Source of the DNA: Timema cristinae
Lineage: Eukaryota > Arthropoda > Insecta > Phasmatodea > Timematidae
Assembly (NCBI GenBank): GCA_039000515.1
Contig: JBCFYV010002255.1
Coordinates: 18,500,890-18,564,889 of the forward strand
DNA length: 64,000 bases
Direction of reading: 5' to 3'
Shown here: one piece after another, positions 45,545 through 56,224 of the stretch
How the letters are laid out: the number at the start of each line of letters is the position of its first letter
Numbering within the stretch: the first letter of the stretch is position 1
Notes under the pieces: model-generated
Seen by the model: only the letters and a program-made list of their open reading frames with translations
Database searches by the model: none
What the model was told of the DNA's origin: nothing
Program-made: the position numbers and the translations under genes

Positions 45545-45800
45545 AAAAAAAACTCCTCGGCGGAGCCTTGTGAAAACGTTCGATACTAATTTATGGCCCA
45601 ATCGGTAAAATGGTTTCAATTCTAGGTCTCAATTCCGGTATACAGAGATATATTGACACTACGATATCGCAAAAAATATCTTTTTTTTTTCTGTTTTAGG
45701 GGGTATTGAAACGTCTACATCCATTAAAATCTCGAATTGAATTTCTTAGACAATCACAATAATTTCTTTAACAGAGAGATCACGAGAAAGAAAATATGTA
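45545..45800 (+). repeat. family F repeat (putative LINE 3'UTR), decayed
   Basis: CTCCTCGGCGGAGCCTTGTG, GCCCAATCGGTAAAATGG, GACAATCACAATAATTTC and a terminal CACGAGAAAGAAAA correspond to the 58.0-kb copy. Confidence 0.55.
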
Positions 45801-46004
45801 TATATTAGTAATCTTATAGTGTCCATTTCTTGCTATAACTATCTATCTTGGGTTCACCAATGAGGATCTGAATTGAATCAAACCATGGCTTTCCAAATAC
45901 TAGCCAGGTGTACTATACGGTCACCCAAACACCTTATTATCCACTCATTAAAGAGTTAATCAGGACCAACAATAGACATAAGGTAATGAATAGTGTTTTT
46001 AATT

Positions 46005-46112
46005 TGGCCAAATTCGCTTTGCTAAAATGCTACCTTCCTCATCCTTACCCATTTAGAGTAAATATCAAATATACGTATAACATGAATATGTAGTATGACG
46101 TGGTGATAAAAC
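46005..46112 (+). mobile_element. SINE-C 3' fragment
   Basis: CTACCTTCCTCATCCTTACC, TAGAGTAAATATCAAATATA, ATATGTAGTATGACGTGGTG. Confidence 0.65.
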
Positions 46113-46224
46113 CAATTTCACCACGTGATTTTAACAGAAATAATTACAATTTAAAAATCAGATTTCTTGAATTAATACTACTGTACTCTATGACATAAGG
46201 AACTCAAAGTTAATTACCATGCTT

Positions 46225-47045
46225 ACAAAAGTACGCTATCTATCCCTATCTTGAGCTAGTTCCATCCAGTCCACCTCATTACACCCTATCCCCATCTTAA
46301 GCTAGTTATATCCAGTCAACTTCATTACACCCTATCTCTATCTTGAGATAGTTATATCTAGTCCACCTCATTACACCCTATCCCTATCTTAAGCTAGTTC
46401 TATCCAGTCCACCTCATTACACCTATCCCTATCATGAGCGAGTTATATCCAGTCCATCTCATTACACCCTATCCTATCTTGAGCTAGTTATATCAAGTCC
46501 ATCTCATTACTCCTATCCCTATCTTGAGCTAGTTATATCCATCCATCTCATTACACCCTATCCCTATCTTGAGCTAGTTATATCAAGTCCATCTCATTAC
46601 TCCCTATCCCTATCTTGAGCTAGTTATATCAGTCCATCTCATTACACCCTATCCCTATCTTGAGCTAGTTATATCAAGTCCATCTCATTACACCCTATCC
46701 CTATCTTAAGCTAGTTCTATCCAGTCCACCTCATTACACCCTATCCCTATCTCTATCTTGAGATAGTTCTATCCAGTCCCCTCATTACACCTACCCCTAT
46801 CATGAGCGAGTTATATCCAGTCCATCTCATACACCCTATCCCTATCTTGAGCTAGTTATATCAATCATCTCATTACACCCTATCCCTATCTTGAGCTAGT
46901 TATATCCAGTCCATCTCATTACACCCTCCCTATCTTGACTAGTTATATCAAGTCCACTCTTTACACCTATCCCTATCTTGAGCTATTATATCAATCCACC
47001 TCATACACCCTATCCTATCTAAGCTAATTCTATCCAGCCCACCTT
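46225..47045 (-). repeat. 46-bp minisatellite derived from LINE C-terminal codons, second locus
   Basis: About 17 units of type CCCTATCTTGAGCTAGTTAT plus ATCCAGTCCATCTCATTACA. Unit variants TTATATC and CAAGTCCATC dominate here, unlike 31.9-32.6 kb. Minus-strand sense is CNEVDWIELAQDRDR, as in the LINE tail. The sequence left of the array (ACAAAAGTACGC on the plus strand) reads on the minus strand as the LINE end. Confidence 0.9.
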
Positions 47046-47385
47046 ATTATTTACACCTTATCTCTTTCAGACCCATTCTAATGTTATCCTCCCATATGGG
47101 TCTAGATCTTCCCAATGTTCTATTCCCATTGTGTTTGCCAGTCAATACCCTGAACCCGGTTCTAGATTCTTCCGTTCACACTGATTGTCTTACCCACCGT
47201 AATCTACGAGACTTGATTATCGTAACCATGTCTTGTTATAAATACGGGATATGTAACAATTCATTATGTAACCTGCTCTAGTCCCAGTAGCATAATCTCT
47301 TTTTGAGCCAAATATCTTCATAAGCACCTTGTTTTCAAACAACTTCAATTTTTGTCTTCGTGTAAGGTACAAATTAAATGTGATT
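47046..47385 (-). pseudogene. LINE reverse-transcriptase C-terminal remnant beside the array
   Basis: Homologous along its length to 34.26-34.60 kb (ATGTTATCCTCCCATATGGG, CTTCCCAATGTTCTATTCCC, TAATCTACGAGACTTGATTA). Frame is broken by substitutions. The expanded tail follows it in the sense direction. Confidence 0.8.
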
Positions 47386-47933
47386 TGTAGGATAGGTGCT
47401 AAGTATTTGTAGTGATATATTTGTTAAATAAAATACACACGACACCCCCATATAAATAAACGCGTATCCCGCGTGTTTTCTATTCCCCGCATCACAGAAG
47501 GAGTGAATCAATTCCGACCACAAATGAAAGGAACAAACGGTCCCGTCACCGCCCGTAAGTGACGTTTAGTTATTTCCCTCCCCTTACTCACCCCTTTACC
47601 CTCAACCCCTTGCAGACAAGATATAGCGGGATGGGGGGAGTAGAAACACCCACTTCCTAACCCCGTCCCCTCGGGCCGACAAACATCCTATCCAACCGAG
47701 CATGAGGAAAATAGGGCGCCCATCCCTCAGAAGGGGTGTAGGGGGTGAGGATGGAAAGAGGGAGTGGATGGAGGGAGAGAGGAGAGAGAAAAGACGAGAG
47801 AGACTGTCTTATTGCGGGCCATTCGTAATCATGCGTTCCTACCCGTCACAGACGTTCACGAGGGGGGATGCACCCACAGGACTGCCAACATTGCGGACTT
47901 CTCCCTAAATCTAGTAAGGTTTATTTCGACAGA
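47386..47933. other. unique segment with GC-elevated core
   Basis: 47.44-47.9 kb is GC-richer than its surroundings. It contains the exon candidate listed separately, a C/T-rich tract and a G/A-rich tract (GGGAGAGAGGAGAGAGAAAA). A 68-codon frame at 47702-47908 is purine-rich with no domain. Confidence 0.4.
47451..47554 (+). promoter_or_regulatory. candidate TATA promoter and short first exon
   Basis: TATAAATA at 47451-47458. ATG at 47524 in CACAAATG context opens MKGTNGPVTA. It runs into a full-consensus donor C|GTAAGTGACG at 47555. No downstream exon was recognised. TATA plus ATG plus GTAAGT within 110 bp in unique DNA is suggestive only. Confidence 0.2.
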
Positions 47934-48304
47934 TTAAGGTGCGGTAGAAGGGAGTGCAAGTATTTTTCAGTTTTTATAGAATATAAATTTGTGGGCAAAA
48001 ATTAATCAAATATCCCTCCAGTAGCAACATAGAGTTTAATTTTCTGCACGTGCTAATATCAACAGATCTTGAATATCTGTCGAGGGTGTCCTGAAATGTT
48101 GTCAAAACTTTTTCTCTTTATTTAAAATGTTTTGACAACTTTCCAGGACATCCTTGACAGATATTTAAGATCTGTTGATATTAGCATGTGCAGAAAATTA
48201 AACTCTATGTTGCTACTGGAGAAATATTTGATTTATTTTGGACAAAAAATTGTAATTCTATAAAAACTGTAAAATTACTTGTGCGCCCTTCTGCCGCACC
48301 TTAA
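47934..48304. mobile_element. TTAA-flanked hairpin MITE, best copy, 371 bp
   Basis: TTAAGGTGCGGTAGAAGGG at the left mirrors CCCTTCTGCCGCACCTTAA at the right. The arms pair almost throughout, meeting around TTTTTCTCTTTATTTAAAAT near 48118. TTAA at both ends supports a piggyBac-type mobiliser. No coding capacity. High arm identity suggests youth or gene conversion. Confidence 0.95.
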
Positions 48305-48410
48305 GGTGGGGTAGACGGGAACGGGAATCAGGGTCAGTATTTTCTGTAGTTTGTATGATGAAAAAAAACCTTGTTTTTATTAAAATAAATAAAATATTGC
48401 TTCAGTAAAT
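48301..48410. mobile_element. second hairpin MITE end sharing the same TTAA
   Basis: TTAAGGTGGGGTAGACGGG starts at the TTAA that closes the previous copy. It continues TTTCTGTAGTTTGTATGATG and AAATAAAATATTGCTTCAGT, then is replaced by SINE-B. Its right half is not found after the SINE. Confidence 0.8.
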
Positions 48411-48711
48411 TATTATTATTATTATTAGCACCACGTCTTACTACCCGTTTGGGTTATACACACTTACACTAATGTTGTAATAGTAAGGATATTGCGAGAT
48501 GAAGTGTAGGACCTACAGTTTAACGTGGGATCCGAACCACGGTGGAGGCCTGGAATTTCACACATTCACAATTTGTGATTAATGCACGTCTTGTCAGAGG
48601 TGAAGGAAGGGTTTGTCAATCAGATAAATCTTTGCCAGGACCGAGGAATGAACCCCGGACCATCAGTAGAGAAGTCTGATTGATACCTTATCCCTAGACC
48701 ACCTGGTCACC
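48411..48711 (-). mobile_element. SINE-B copy, near full length
   Basis: All blocks present in reverse, including the GTGATTAATGCACGTCTTG variant insert and the head complement ACCACCTGGTCACC. No clear target duplication, perhaps because of a deletion with the MITE right half. Confidence 0.93.
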
Positions 48712-49237
48712 GATGATTAAAAAAAAAGTTATGTGATCCTTATTTGATTTTTAACCTTTTGAGATTAGTAATATTTAATACTTTTTTAATAAACCTAAAA
48801 TGCGTCTATGATGTTTTAACAACATATCAACATTTTTCGAAATATTTTATTTTTGGATTGGATTCGAAAACTTAGCATAGTAAAATATCCATCGAATATT
48901 CGATTTGAAACATTATCATTAACATTAACATTTTTATAATTAAAAAAAAGGGGGATTTGACTAAGATTCAATTCGATAAAGTCAATTTAGCATGAGCTTT
49001 GATTCGTATTCTACTGGATTTTTTTTTAAACATGAGATTAGATTCGGATTCAAGTAAGCAAGCCAATATTAGGATTAAATTCGAAATTGAAAATTATGGA
49101 TTTGCACAGGTCTAGTATTAACAGAAATAAATTTATCACACAAGGTATGTATAGAAGAACCTATATTTAATTGGTCAAATAGGGACCAAGAGGCCGATAG
49201 ATGATCATGGGTACAGTTTTAACAAGCTCTGCTACCC
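48712..49237. other. no gene recognised
   Basis: AT-rich with several GATTCGAATTTG-like words (48853, 48966, 49031), possibly a decayed tandem repeat. Confidence 0.5.
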
Positions 49238-49478
49238 ACATGAGCGGCCGAATAGTCTCTAAGGGGTCACTTTCACAATAGACTGGACTACCGATGGCAC
49301 GGAGATCTTGGTTTGATCCCGGTAAGGTGTACTGAGGATGGTTTTCCCTAAATTGTCTCCCACTCTCTCTTCACGAAAATGCGGGTACACATATTCTAAT
49401 TTCAACCTTCTTCACCCCATTAGCGTATTTAGTATATAAGTGTACATCCTTAATGGGGTGTAAGACGAGGTGCTAAAA
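49238..49478 (+). mobile_element. SINE-C copy, full length
   Basis: GAGCGGCCGAATAGTCTCTA, GACTGGACTACCGATGGC, B box CTTGGTTTGATCCCGG, body, TAATGGGGTGTAAGACGAGG and poly-A. Confidence 0.9.
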
Positions 49479-50179
49479 AATAATTTTACATAAAGTGAGT
49501 ATCTAGGCTACTTAGTCTCAAATCTTAACTCTACACCACAAGATCCGACTTTTTTTTTTTTTTTTTTAGATTAGAATGTAGGTTTGGATCAAAATTCAAT
49601 CCATACCATTTTTGAATAAGTTTCACAGAGGCTGCGTTCAATCCCTCCCCTCCTTCTACGTCCCTTGAAGCCTTCACGACCACTTAAGCGGAAAGTGGCG
49701 TCACCGCGTGGAATCAAACGGCGCGTTAATGGAAACTCACGGCGCGACCGCACACCCTAAAAGCGTGGACCCAAGGCATGACCGGAAACTTAATTGTCCC
49801 TTTATTTCCGGTACGGCGGTCTCCACGCGGCGGCAATCAGTCAGCGGGCCTAATCTGCTCCCAAAACTTTCGCCACTTACGACAAAACACGTGGGATAAG
49901 TTGGGTGGAAGGAACGGGAAATTGACCATTCTTTCTTTTTTTTTTCTGTTTAGAAGGGCGTTAATAGTAAAATTGTCACCAAGGTTATAACAATATTATC
50001 CCAAAACAATTTACCAATTCTAGTGGCCCAACGGGCATATCATGTTCGGTTTGTTTGGTAGAACGGATTTATCCACTCTGTATTTCTAATTTAAGCTTTA
50101 GTGTAACAGATCTATTAGACACTTATAATTACATTACACACAGCAACCAGACCCCTTAAATATGGGTTTACCCTTAAGC
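49479..50179. other. GC-elevated unique segment (about 49620-49900)
   Basis: CG dinucleotides are frequent (GGCGCGTTAATGG, CACGGCGCGACCGC, GGTACGGCGGTCTCCACGC) in AT-rich surroundings. Two overlapping frames (49708-49899, 49778-49990) have no domain and no obvious splice sites. It could be a 5'UTR, promoter or enhancer. Confidence 0.4.
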
Positions 50180-51238
50180 CAAGGATAGCCAAACTATGGC
50201 AAAACGATTCGTGTGGCATTTCAAAATGAAAAAAAAAGAAGAACATAAAGTAAAAATTATCCCAGGGTGGTATAATTTTTTTTAGGTCAGCCATTTTATT
50301 AAACGTCATGTTTTAATGAACTTTATTTAAAATCAGTGGATAGAAATCATCTTGGCTGGAATGTGGGTCCTAAGTGCATCTGGTGTGCTGTTGAAGACAA
50401 CATGTTATAAACCGCTAACTAGCAAAATACAACAATATGATTCAAACTAATTTGGGGAAGATTACATATGTTTATAAGTTTAACATCTATATATCAGTTT
50501 ATTGTATTTTTTTCACTGAAGGTGCTAATTTAAATGCTTTTACTTCAAGTTATTGAAATGAATACTGTTAAAGACACTCGCTTTAAACATTTAATTAATT
50601 TATTTTATTTAAAGTCTAGGCATTACTTAATAGTTACAATTTGACGTGAGTAATTCATTATGTTTAATTATTATCACCAACTTTTGATTTTTAAAAATCG
50701 TTAATTAACGCAAATAATAAGAGATAGACCACTAGACTAGCTAAAAATTCAGCCAGTCCTCAAGTGGCACACTATACTAGTTCAAAATTCCGCTAGTCCT
50801 CAAGTGGCACACTATACTAGTTCAGAATTCAGCTCGTACTCAAGTGGCACATTATATTAATTCAGAATTCAGCTAGTCCTCAAGTGGCACATTAGATTAA
50901 TTTAAAATTCCGCTAGTCCTCAAGTGGCACACTATACTAGTTCAAAATTCCGCTAGTCCTCAAGTGGCACACTATACTAGTTCAGAATTCAGCTCGTACT
51001 AGAGTGGAACATTAGACTAGTTCAGAATTCAACTAGTCCTCAAGTGGCACACTAGACTAGTTAATAATTCAGCTCGTACTCAAGTGGCACATTATATTAA
51101 TTCAGAATTCAGCTAGTCCTCAAGTGGCACACTATACTAGTTCAGAACTCAGCTCGTACTCAAGTGGCACACTAGATAAGTTCAGAATTCAGCTCTTACT
51201 CAAGTGGCACACTGGTCGTAAAAGTTTCGCCATACCTG
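50180..51238. mobile_element. hAT-like element with internal 40-bp array, 1059 bp
   Basis: Ends CAAGGATAGCCAAACTATGG and AAAGTTTCGCCATACCTG are imperfect inverted repeats. Eight-bp flanks CCTTAAGC (50172-50179) and CCTTAGAC (51239-51246) agree at 6 of 8. The inner left part is AT-rich with no transposase; the inner right part is the 40-bp array. The 64-codon minus frame at 50115-50309 is not supported. Confidence 0.7.
50735..51215. repeat. 40-bp minisatellite inside the hAT-like element
   Basis: About 12 units of type CACTATACTAGTTCAGAATT plus CAGCTCGTACTCAAGTGGCA. Variants TTCAAAATTCCGCTAGTCC and TTCAGAATTCAGCTCGTAC are interleaved, as expected from block duplication. Confidence 0.95.
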
Positions 51239-51343
51239 CCTTAGACGGTGAAAAATTAACGGCCGGTGCTCAGCCAATCCTCATTTGACCTAAACTGCTT
51301 GTTAATCGTATAATGGGAAATTAGTTAACTCCATAGACTGTAC

Positions 51344-51674
51344 CAACGTTTTTCAAACTGTGCTCCACTATAGTTATCTCTGACTCCATAAAGACATTTT
51401 AGAACATTCTTTAATTTAATACAACTGTATAAAATAGCATCAGTAAATAGGTTTGTCAGTTGTTGATTTTTTAAATGGGAATAAAGGACATTTGCTAATG
51501 GCTCAGCCAGAAATATGCGACGCGTCCGGTTTGTTTTGTACTTTTATGCTGGTAAAAGTTTAACTGCCTTTATTCAATGTTCATAATATTAGTGTAAAAA
51601 CTGCCACGAGGGTCCCAGCATGTAGTTTTTCTGGTGCAAGAGCTCCTTTGGTCTAAAAAGTTTGGTAATACCTG
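51344..51674. mobile_element. hAT-like element, 331 bp, related to 26.0-26.4 kb
   Basis: Starts CAACGTTTTTCAAACTGTGC and ends AAAGTTTGGTAATACCTG. Flanks GACTGTAC / GACTAGAC agree at 6 of 8. Interior blocks (AAAATAGCATCAGTAAATAG, CATAATATTAGTGT, TTTTTCTGGTGCAAGAGCTC) match the 26-kb copy. Confidence 0.82.
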
Positions 51675-51768
51675 GACTAGACTATAAATATGGCCCAAAA
51701 TTACAATTACCTCAGGTCGAATACGAGATTGCTTAAGCTTTTGAATCTTGATTATTGTATACACGGCC

Positions 51769-52162
51769 TTAAAGTTGGATGGAAGACGACGCGAGAAAAA
51801 GCCAGTGTTTTTTGCAGTTTTCACGGGAAAACCTTTATTTGGCCAAATTAAAAAGAAATATTTATCCAATACAAACATAGAATATAATTTACTTCACATG
51901 ATAACTTCTAAATTACTTGGATATCTGTCAAGGGTGTACTGGAAATTAATGATAACTTTTTCTCTTTGTTTAAAAAGTTTGCTAGATAATGCCACCATGC
52001 TTATGACAGATATTCAGGAGTTGTTGATATCAACATGTGAAGAAAATTAAACTTTTATGTTTCTACTCGTGAAATATTAATTTATTTTGTACAAAAAAAA
52101 GTGTTGTCATAAAAACTGCAAAAACATTTGCCTTTTCTCGCGTCCCCTTCATCCCACCTTGA
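51769..52162. mobile_element. TTAA-flanked hairpin MITE, 394 bp
   Basis: TTAAAGTTGGATGGAAGACG left, CCCCTTCATCCCACCTTGA right (TTAA mutated to TTGA). Arms and centre match the other copies. Opposing open frames at 51570-52050 follow from the inverted-repeat structure. Confidence 0.88.
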
Positions 52163-52449
52163 GAGGCCCTACTAAAGGATTATCTCATAAGCTTTAATAA
52201 TTTATAAATAGAACACACAAAGAGATACTGTACCGTGGCTACAAACTAACATAGCCACCAACTTTCACAACCACCTTAAAATAGCTCCCTACCAATTTTC
52301 CCCGCGGTTCAAACTCAAATATAGGCTAGTACCAGAATGGAACTTTACTCTTTGATGCTAAAAGGAATTAGGAACTTATCAGCATGTAAATGGTCGTTAT
52401 TTTGAAGAAGACTTTTTTTTATTTTAAAACATGGCAACAACTGTAGAAT
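52163..52449. other. no gene recognised
   Basis: AT-rich spacer. Confidence 0.5.
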
Positions 52450-52910
52450 TAGCTACAAAACAGGAAGAAAGAAGACGAGGTGGCATGACCTACTTACCCC
52501 ATTGCACCAAGCAAGCATCTCACGATGAGTCCGCAATTTATGAGGACACATCCTATCAAGACCAAGACGCGTAAAGATGTGACTGAGCCAACCCAAGTTC
52601 AAGCGGTGGCCGCTAGAGGTTGCGAAGTAATAGAACATTCCAAAGTGTTTGAGAAGGGAAGTGATTTCAGTTCTAGTCAATCGGAGAAGATTCTCGAACA
52701 TTCTCAGAGCTTCGCGATCATGTGTTTTGCCATGCATATCCCCTCCCTCATGATCCAATTATGTTCCTCCCACCTTGTTCCTCACCTACCCTTTTCTTTG
52801 GTTCTAAGCGTATATAATGCCTGTGTGTTGCCATTACTAGCATTCTTGGATTTGACTCTTGGTAGAGGAGAACGTAGCCTTGGCTGCACTTATTAAAAAT
52901 TTAAGGAAAT
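52450..52910. other. unique segment open on both strands, unidentified
   Basis: Moderate GC. A 123-codon plus frame (52525-52896) and a 101-codon minus frame (52453-52758) overlap. The minus frame includes GHRLNLGWLSHIFTRLGLDR, which looks protein-like, but I recognise no family. No convincing splice sites. Open frames on both strands make neither reliable. Contains the heat-shock element below. Confidence 0.35.
52686..52703. promoter_or_regulatory. four-unit heat-shock element match
   Basis: GAAGATTCTCGAACATTC gives four perfect alternating units (GAA-nn-TTC-nn-GAA-nn-TTC). Further two-unit match GAACATTC near 52634. HSF binding normally needs three or more units. No heat-shock gene is recognised nearby, and TATATAA at about 52810 is the only nearby core-promoter motif. 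Confidence 0.35.
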
Positions 52911-54236
52911 TTAATGTTTCGAATTAGATAATTTTAAATATGTAACTTTTCAAAATTATTCTGTCAGCTTATTAGTTTTATTTGTTTGTAATTTAAAATA
53001 CTCTGGTAGTGGAGATTGATTTAAATTTAATTATGATAAGGTTTTTCAAAGACTATTACAAAGAACATTAAAATAATGACAGATTGATATTGATATATAA
53101 AATATATATTATATATCGATGATTAAATATTGCTTTACGAATTATTTTTGATAGTGGAGATGGATAGAAAAGTTATGTAATAAGATCGGATATTTAATTC
53201 ATTGGGTTTAATAATAATACTTTTTGTAAATCTCTACCAATATTGACCTATAATGGCAGATATTAACTTAGTATTTAAATATCAGAAAATAGTAATGGGA
53301 GTAATCTTGATTTTTCTTTATTATTTATTCGTGGAGGATGTTTATAGTATTTTTGGAAGAGTACAGAATTAAGTCTATTTTGGTAATGACTGAAGATAAA
53401 TGCCTCAATATATCTTGCTTTTGTTAAGAATCCATTAAAATTAATTTTCTATCTGTATATATTTTCGATACTTTGAAATATCAATTACTCTCATGGTTAT
53501 ATTTAGCTTAACGGATCATTCTAGTAATTTTGTAAATAGGGTTGTGTTCTTGAAGAAGAGGAGTTTAATTATCTTTGGACTATATACTATTCTTTTGTAA
53601 ATAGGTTATATGAGAACCTTGGACTTGTTAAATTTATTAAATTTTAAAGTAAATTTACTGATGTTAACAAAGTCCGTAATTATGAAATGACCTTTTATAT
53701 TAACATTTACATACACATATATAACCTTTAATATATTTTTAAAATACGTCTATCGTATTTATTTTTTGTACCATTATACGTGGTTTTTTAATATCTATTA
53801 TATATATATATATATATATAAAATATAATTTAATATATTTATATATATATACATAAAATAATCATTTAAGGTTGATTTATTGTTTTTTCCTTTATGTTAT
53901 GGTAAATTGATATCAGTTGCTATGAGGTTTATAAATGAGGGAACAAAGGACGACCGTCTTGTAACCGTTTCCGCAACCGGGTGAGTTGCGTGCGCTGAGT
54001 TACAGTAATCTGTTCTCAGACTATTGTAACTGATTTCACTCAAACGACTCACTCGGATTGTTTTATTTTCTGTTTCTATTTAGGTCTTCTGCATAATTTT
54101 GAGACTTAATATATTCTCTGATAATAAATCAGCCTTCAGGCCAATGCAATTTCATGATATTCGTTTTGCATCTATATTAAGAAAACCTTAACTCCCTCAA
54201 CGTTAATAGTCAAATACACTATTTTACTAAAGGTTT
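52911..54236. other. AT-rich stretch; hairpin near 54.0 kb
   Basis: Strongly AT-rich with (TA)n at about 53799-53850. 53930-54110 is less so: TTATAAATGAGGG, a CCGGGTGAGTTGCG donor-like site, and an inverted repeat (GAGTTACAGTAATCTG / CAGACTATTGTAACTGA, 53997-54033). No gene recognised. Confidence 0.5.
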
Positions 54237-54556
54237 AGGTGACCTGGCGGTCTAGGGGTAAGGTGTCAGACTTCTGTGCTGGCGGCCGGGGTTCAATCCT
54301 CGGTCCCGGCACAGATTTATCTGATTTTCCAAACCCTTCCTTCACCTCTGACAAGACATCTTGTGAATGTGGGGAATGCCTAGGCCGCCACCGTGGTTCG
54401 GATTCCACGTTAAACTGTAGGTCCTTCATTTCATCTCACAATCACCCTACCATTACACACTAGCGTAAGTACGTATAACCGAACGGTAGTAAGACGCGGT
54501 GCTAATAATAATAATAAATAATAATAAATATAATTAATAATAATATAATAATAATA
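54237..54556 (+). mobile_element. SINE-B copy, full length
   Basis: Head AGGTGACCTGGCGGTCTAGG, B box CGGGGTTCAATCCTCGG, body, 3' segment with small deletions (ACCGAACGGTAGTAAGACG), impure (AAT)n. Flanks AGGTTTA / AAGTTTA. Frames on both strands at 54235-54463 are SINE sequence. Confidence 0.94.
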
Positions 54557-55736
54557 AGTTTAAAATAGCTAGGGCTGGATACTTGGGCTTGGCATCTTTA
54601 AGTGTAGGTCAAATATAGGTCCTTGGTGATCTGCCTTTTTTTATTATTTGTGTTGCAATATTTTCACTATGGCTGGTTTCTTGAGCCTGACATGGCATGT
54701 ATGTTCAAGTAACCTAAGATCTTAGTGAGAACGGCTGATTAGTGTGAGGAAGGAAGACAGTTAAATTTATGTGCTAGAAGCCCTATTCAAATTTATTTGA
54801 AAAGCATTTTTTTTTTAATTCATGACAACTACGACAATATCCATTCTACTATGATATAAAACATATTGTTTAAAACCAAAACTCGGGCTAGGAATGAAAC
54901 GGGAAAGGTTCCATGGAGATCGAGTGGAAGGGGGGAGGGGGGGATAGGACGACACAAAAACATACCACTCATTGGGCCAAAGTAATTAAATTCAATAGTT
55001 ACAGCACATTAGGGTATTTAATGGCATGTTAAATATTTCGACAAGTGAGGGATGAGGGGATGAGGAAATAAGGGATGGGGGAGAGAGGAGGGCTGTAAAG
55101 CAGGAGGGCAGGTTCGATATCAACAAAAGCCACACGACAGTGACAAATGCGAAACTCGCAACATATCAGCATTTTCCAAAATACAACGGACCAATATAAA
55201 TACTATATAAAATTTAGGTTTTAAGCAGTTCAAACTTAAGGGGTGGGGATGTTGGTAATTTTTATATAAAGTTTACCCGAATAAGTAAGAAAAGGAGACG
55301 GTAAAATCACACTAATAAATTACATGGGTAAAAACCATAGTCGGGATTCGAACCACGATATCTCAGTCACAGTTAAGAAAAAAATCCTTTGTATTGAAAC
55401 GTCACAACACTTGATCTCGTTTCTTTCTCATTGTATACACTTGAGCTTTAGTGTACAAGATAAATTGTTTTCTTTTGATCTGTAGTAAAATGAAACTATA
55501 AAAAAATAAAGCTTGAAAAAAGGAACCCAGAATTATGACAATTAGTTCTATCTTTAACATTTCTGGAAGATGTAGTTTTGTTAAAGACGCACCATATCAA
55601 AGAAAGGAGGAAAATCACGATAGCTCGGCGTTTTTATTTAACTAATAGTAAAAATTTCTTCAATCTCGTGTAACTTTATTTGGTTAGCTACGAATGAAAA
55701 TCAAAAAGAGGTTCCTAAAGGCATATGTTTAGAGCT
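54557..55736. other. no gene recognised; purine-rich tract
   Basis: GGGGAGGGGGGGATAGG near 54932 and GGATGAGGGGATGAGG near 55028. 55240-55370 has a decayed reversed tRNA-like head (CGGGATTCGAACCACGATAT). Confidence 0.5.
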
Positions 55737-55739
55737 TTA

Positions 55740-56175
55740 GGGCGGTTTCACACGGACCACAATCGCATGTGGTGTGTGGCTACCACGCACCACAGAGCAA
55801 TGCAACAATCGCGTGTACACTTTCACACGACTTAGGCCAAAACGGTCTTTGCATACGACAGTAGCATCTAGCTTTTGGAGGAGTGCGCCGTTTGCTGAGA
55901 AGTGTGTGTAATTTGGTTACGTGATTATGGAAGAGCAAGAGGAATTTTATTTTTTATAATGCTACGTCGTGAAATCCGACGCCGTAGAAGAGTTACCATT
56001 TTAAGTTCTAGCCTTCTCAAAAGTCAATTTTATTTGTTACATTCTGAACTGAAAGTGACCCGGAAAAATTCTTCTCGTACTACAGAATGTCAGAGAGATC
56101 TTTCACCGAATTGTTGAACATAATAAAGGGCAATATAACAACACATTCAACCAATATGAGGCTACCTATAATTCA
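55740..56175 (+). pseudogene. PIF/Harbinger transposon 5' end with transposase N-terminal remnant
   Basis: Begins GGGCGGTTTCACACGGACC, the expected Harbinger-type terminus, preceded by TTA, the usual duplicated target. A frame beginning near 55950 gives LRREIRRRRRV ... FYLLHSELK. After a frameshift, RMSERSFTELLNIIKGN and THSTNMRLPI follow. This matches the N-terminal pattern of Harbinger transposases (basic run, FxxLxxEL, FRMSxxxFxxLL, NMR). The DDE catalytic domain and 3' terminus are absent. Inactive remnant. Confidence 0.7.
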
Positions 56176-56224
56176 GATATTTTCTAAGTGTTTGGCACTA
56201 CGAACAACACAACTATCAATGAAT

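Noticed and set aside
52453..52758. 101-codon minus-strand frame as a real gene
   Set aside because: The peptide looks plausible but an overlapping plus frame is open too. No domain, splice sites or promoter could be assigned, so it is reported only as an unidentified segment.
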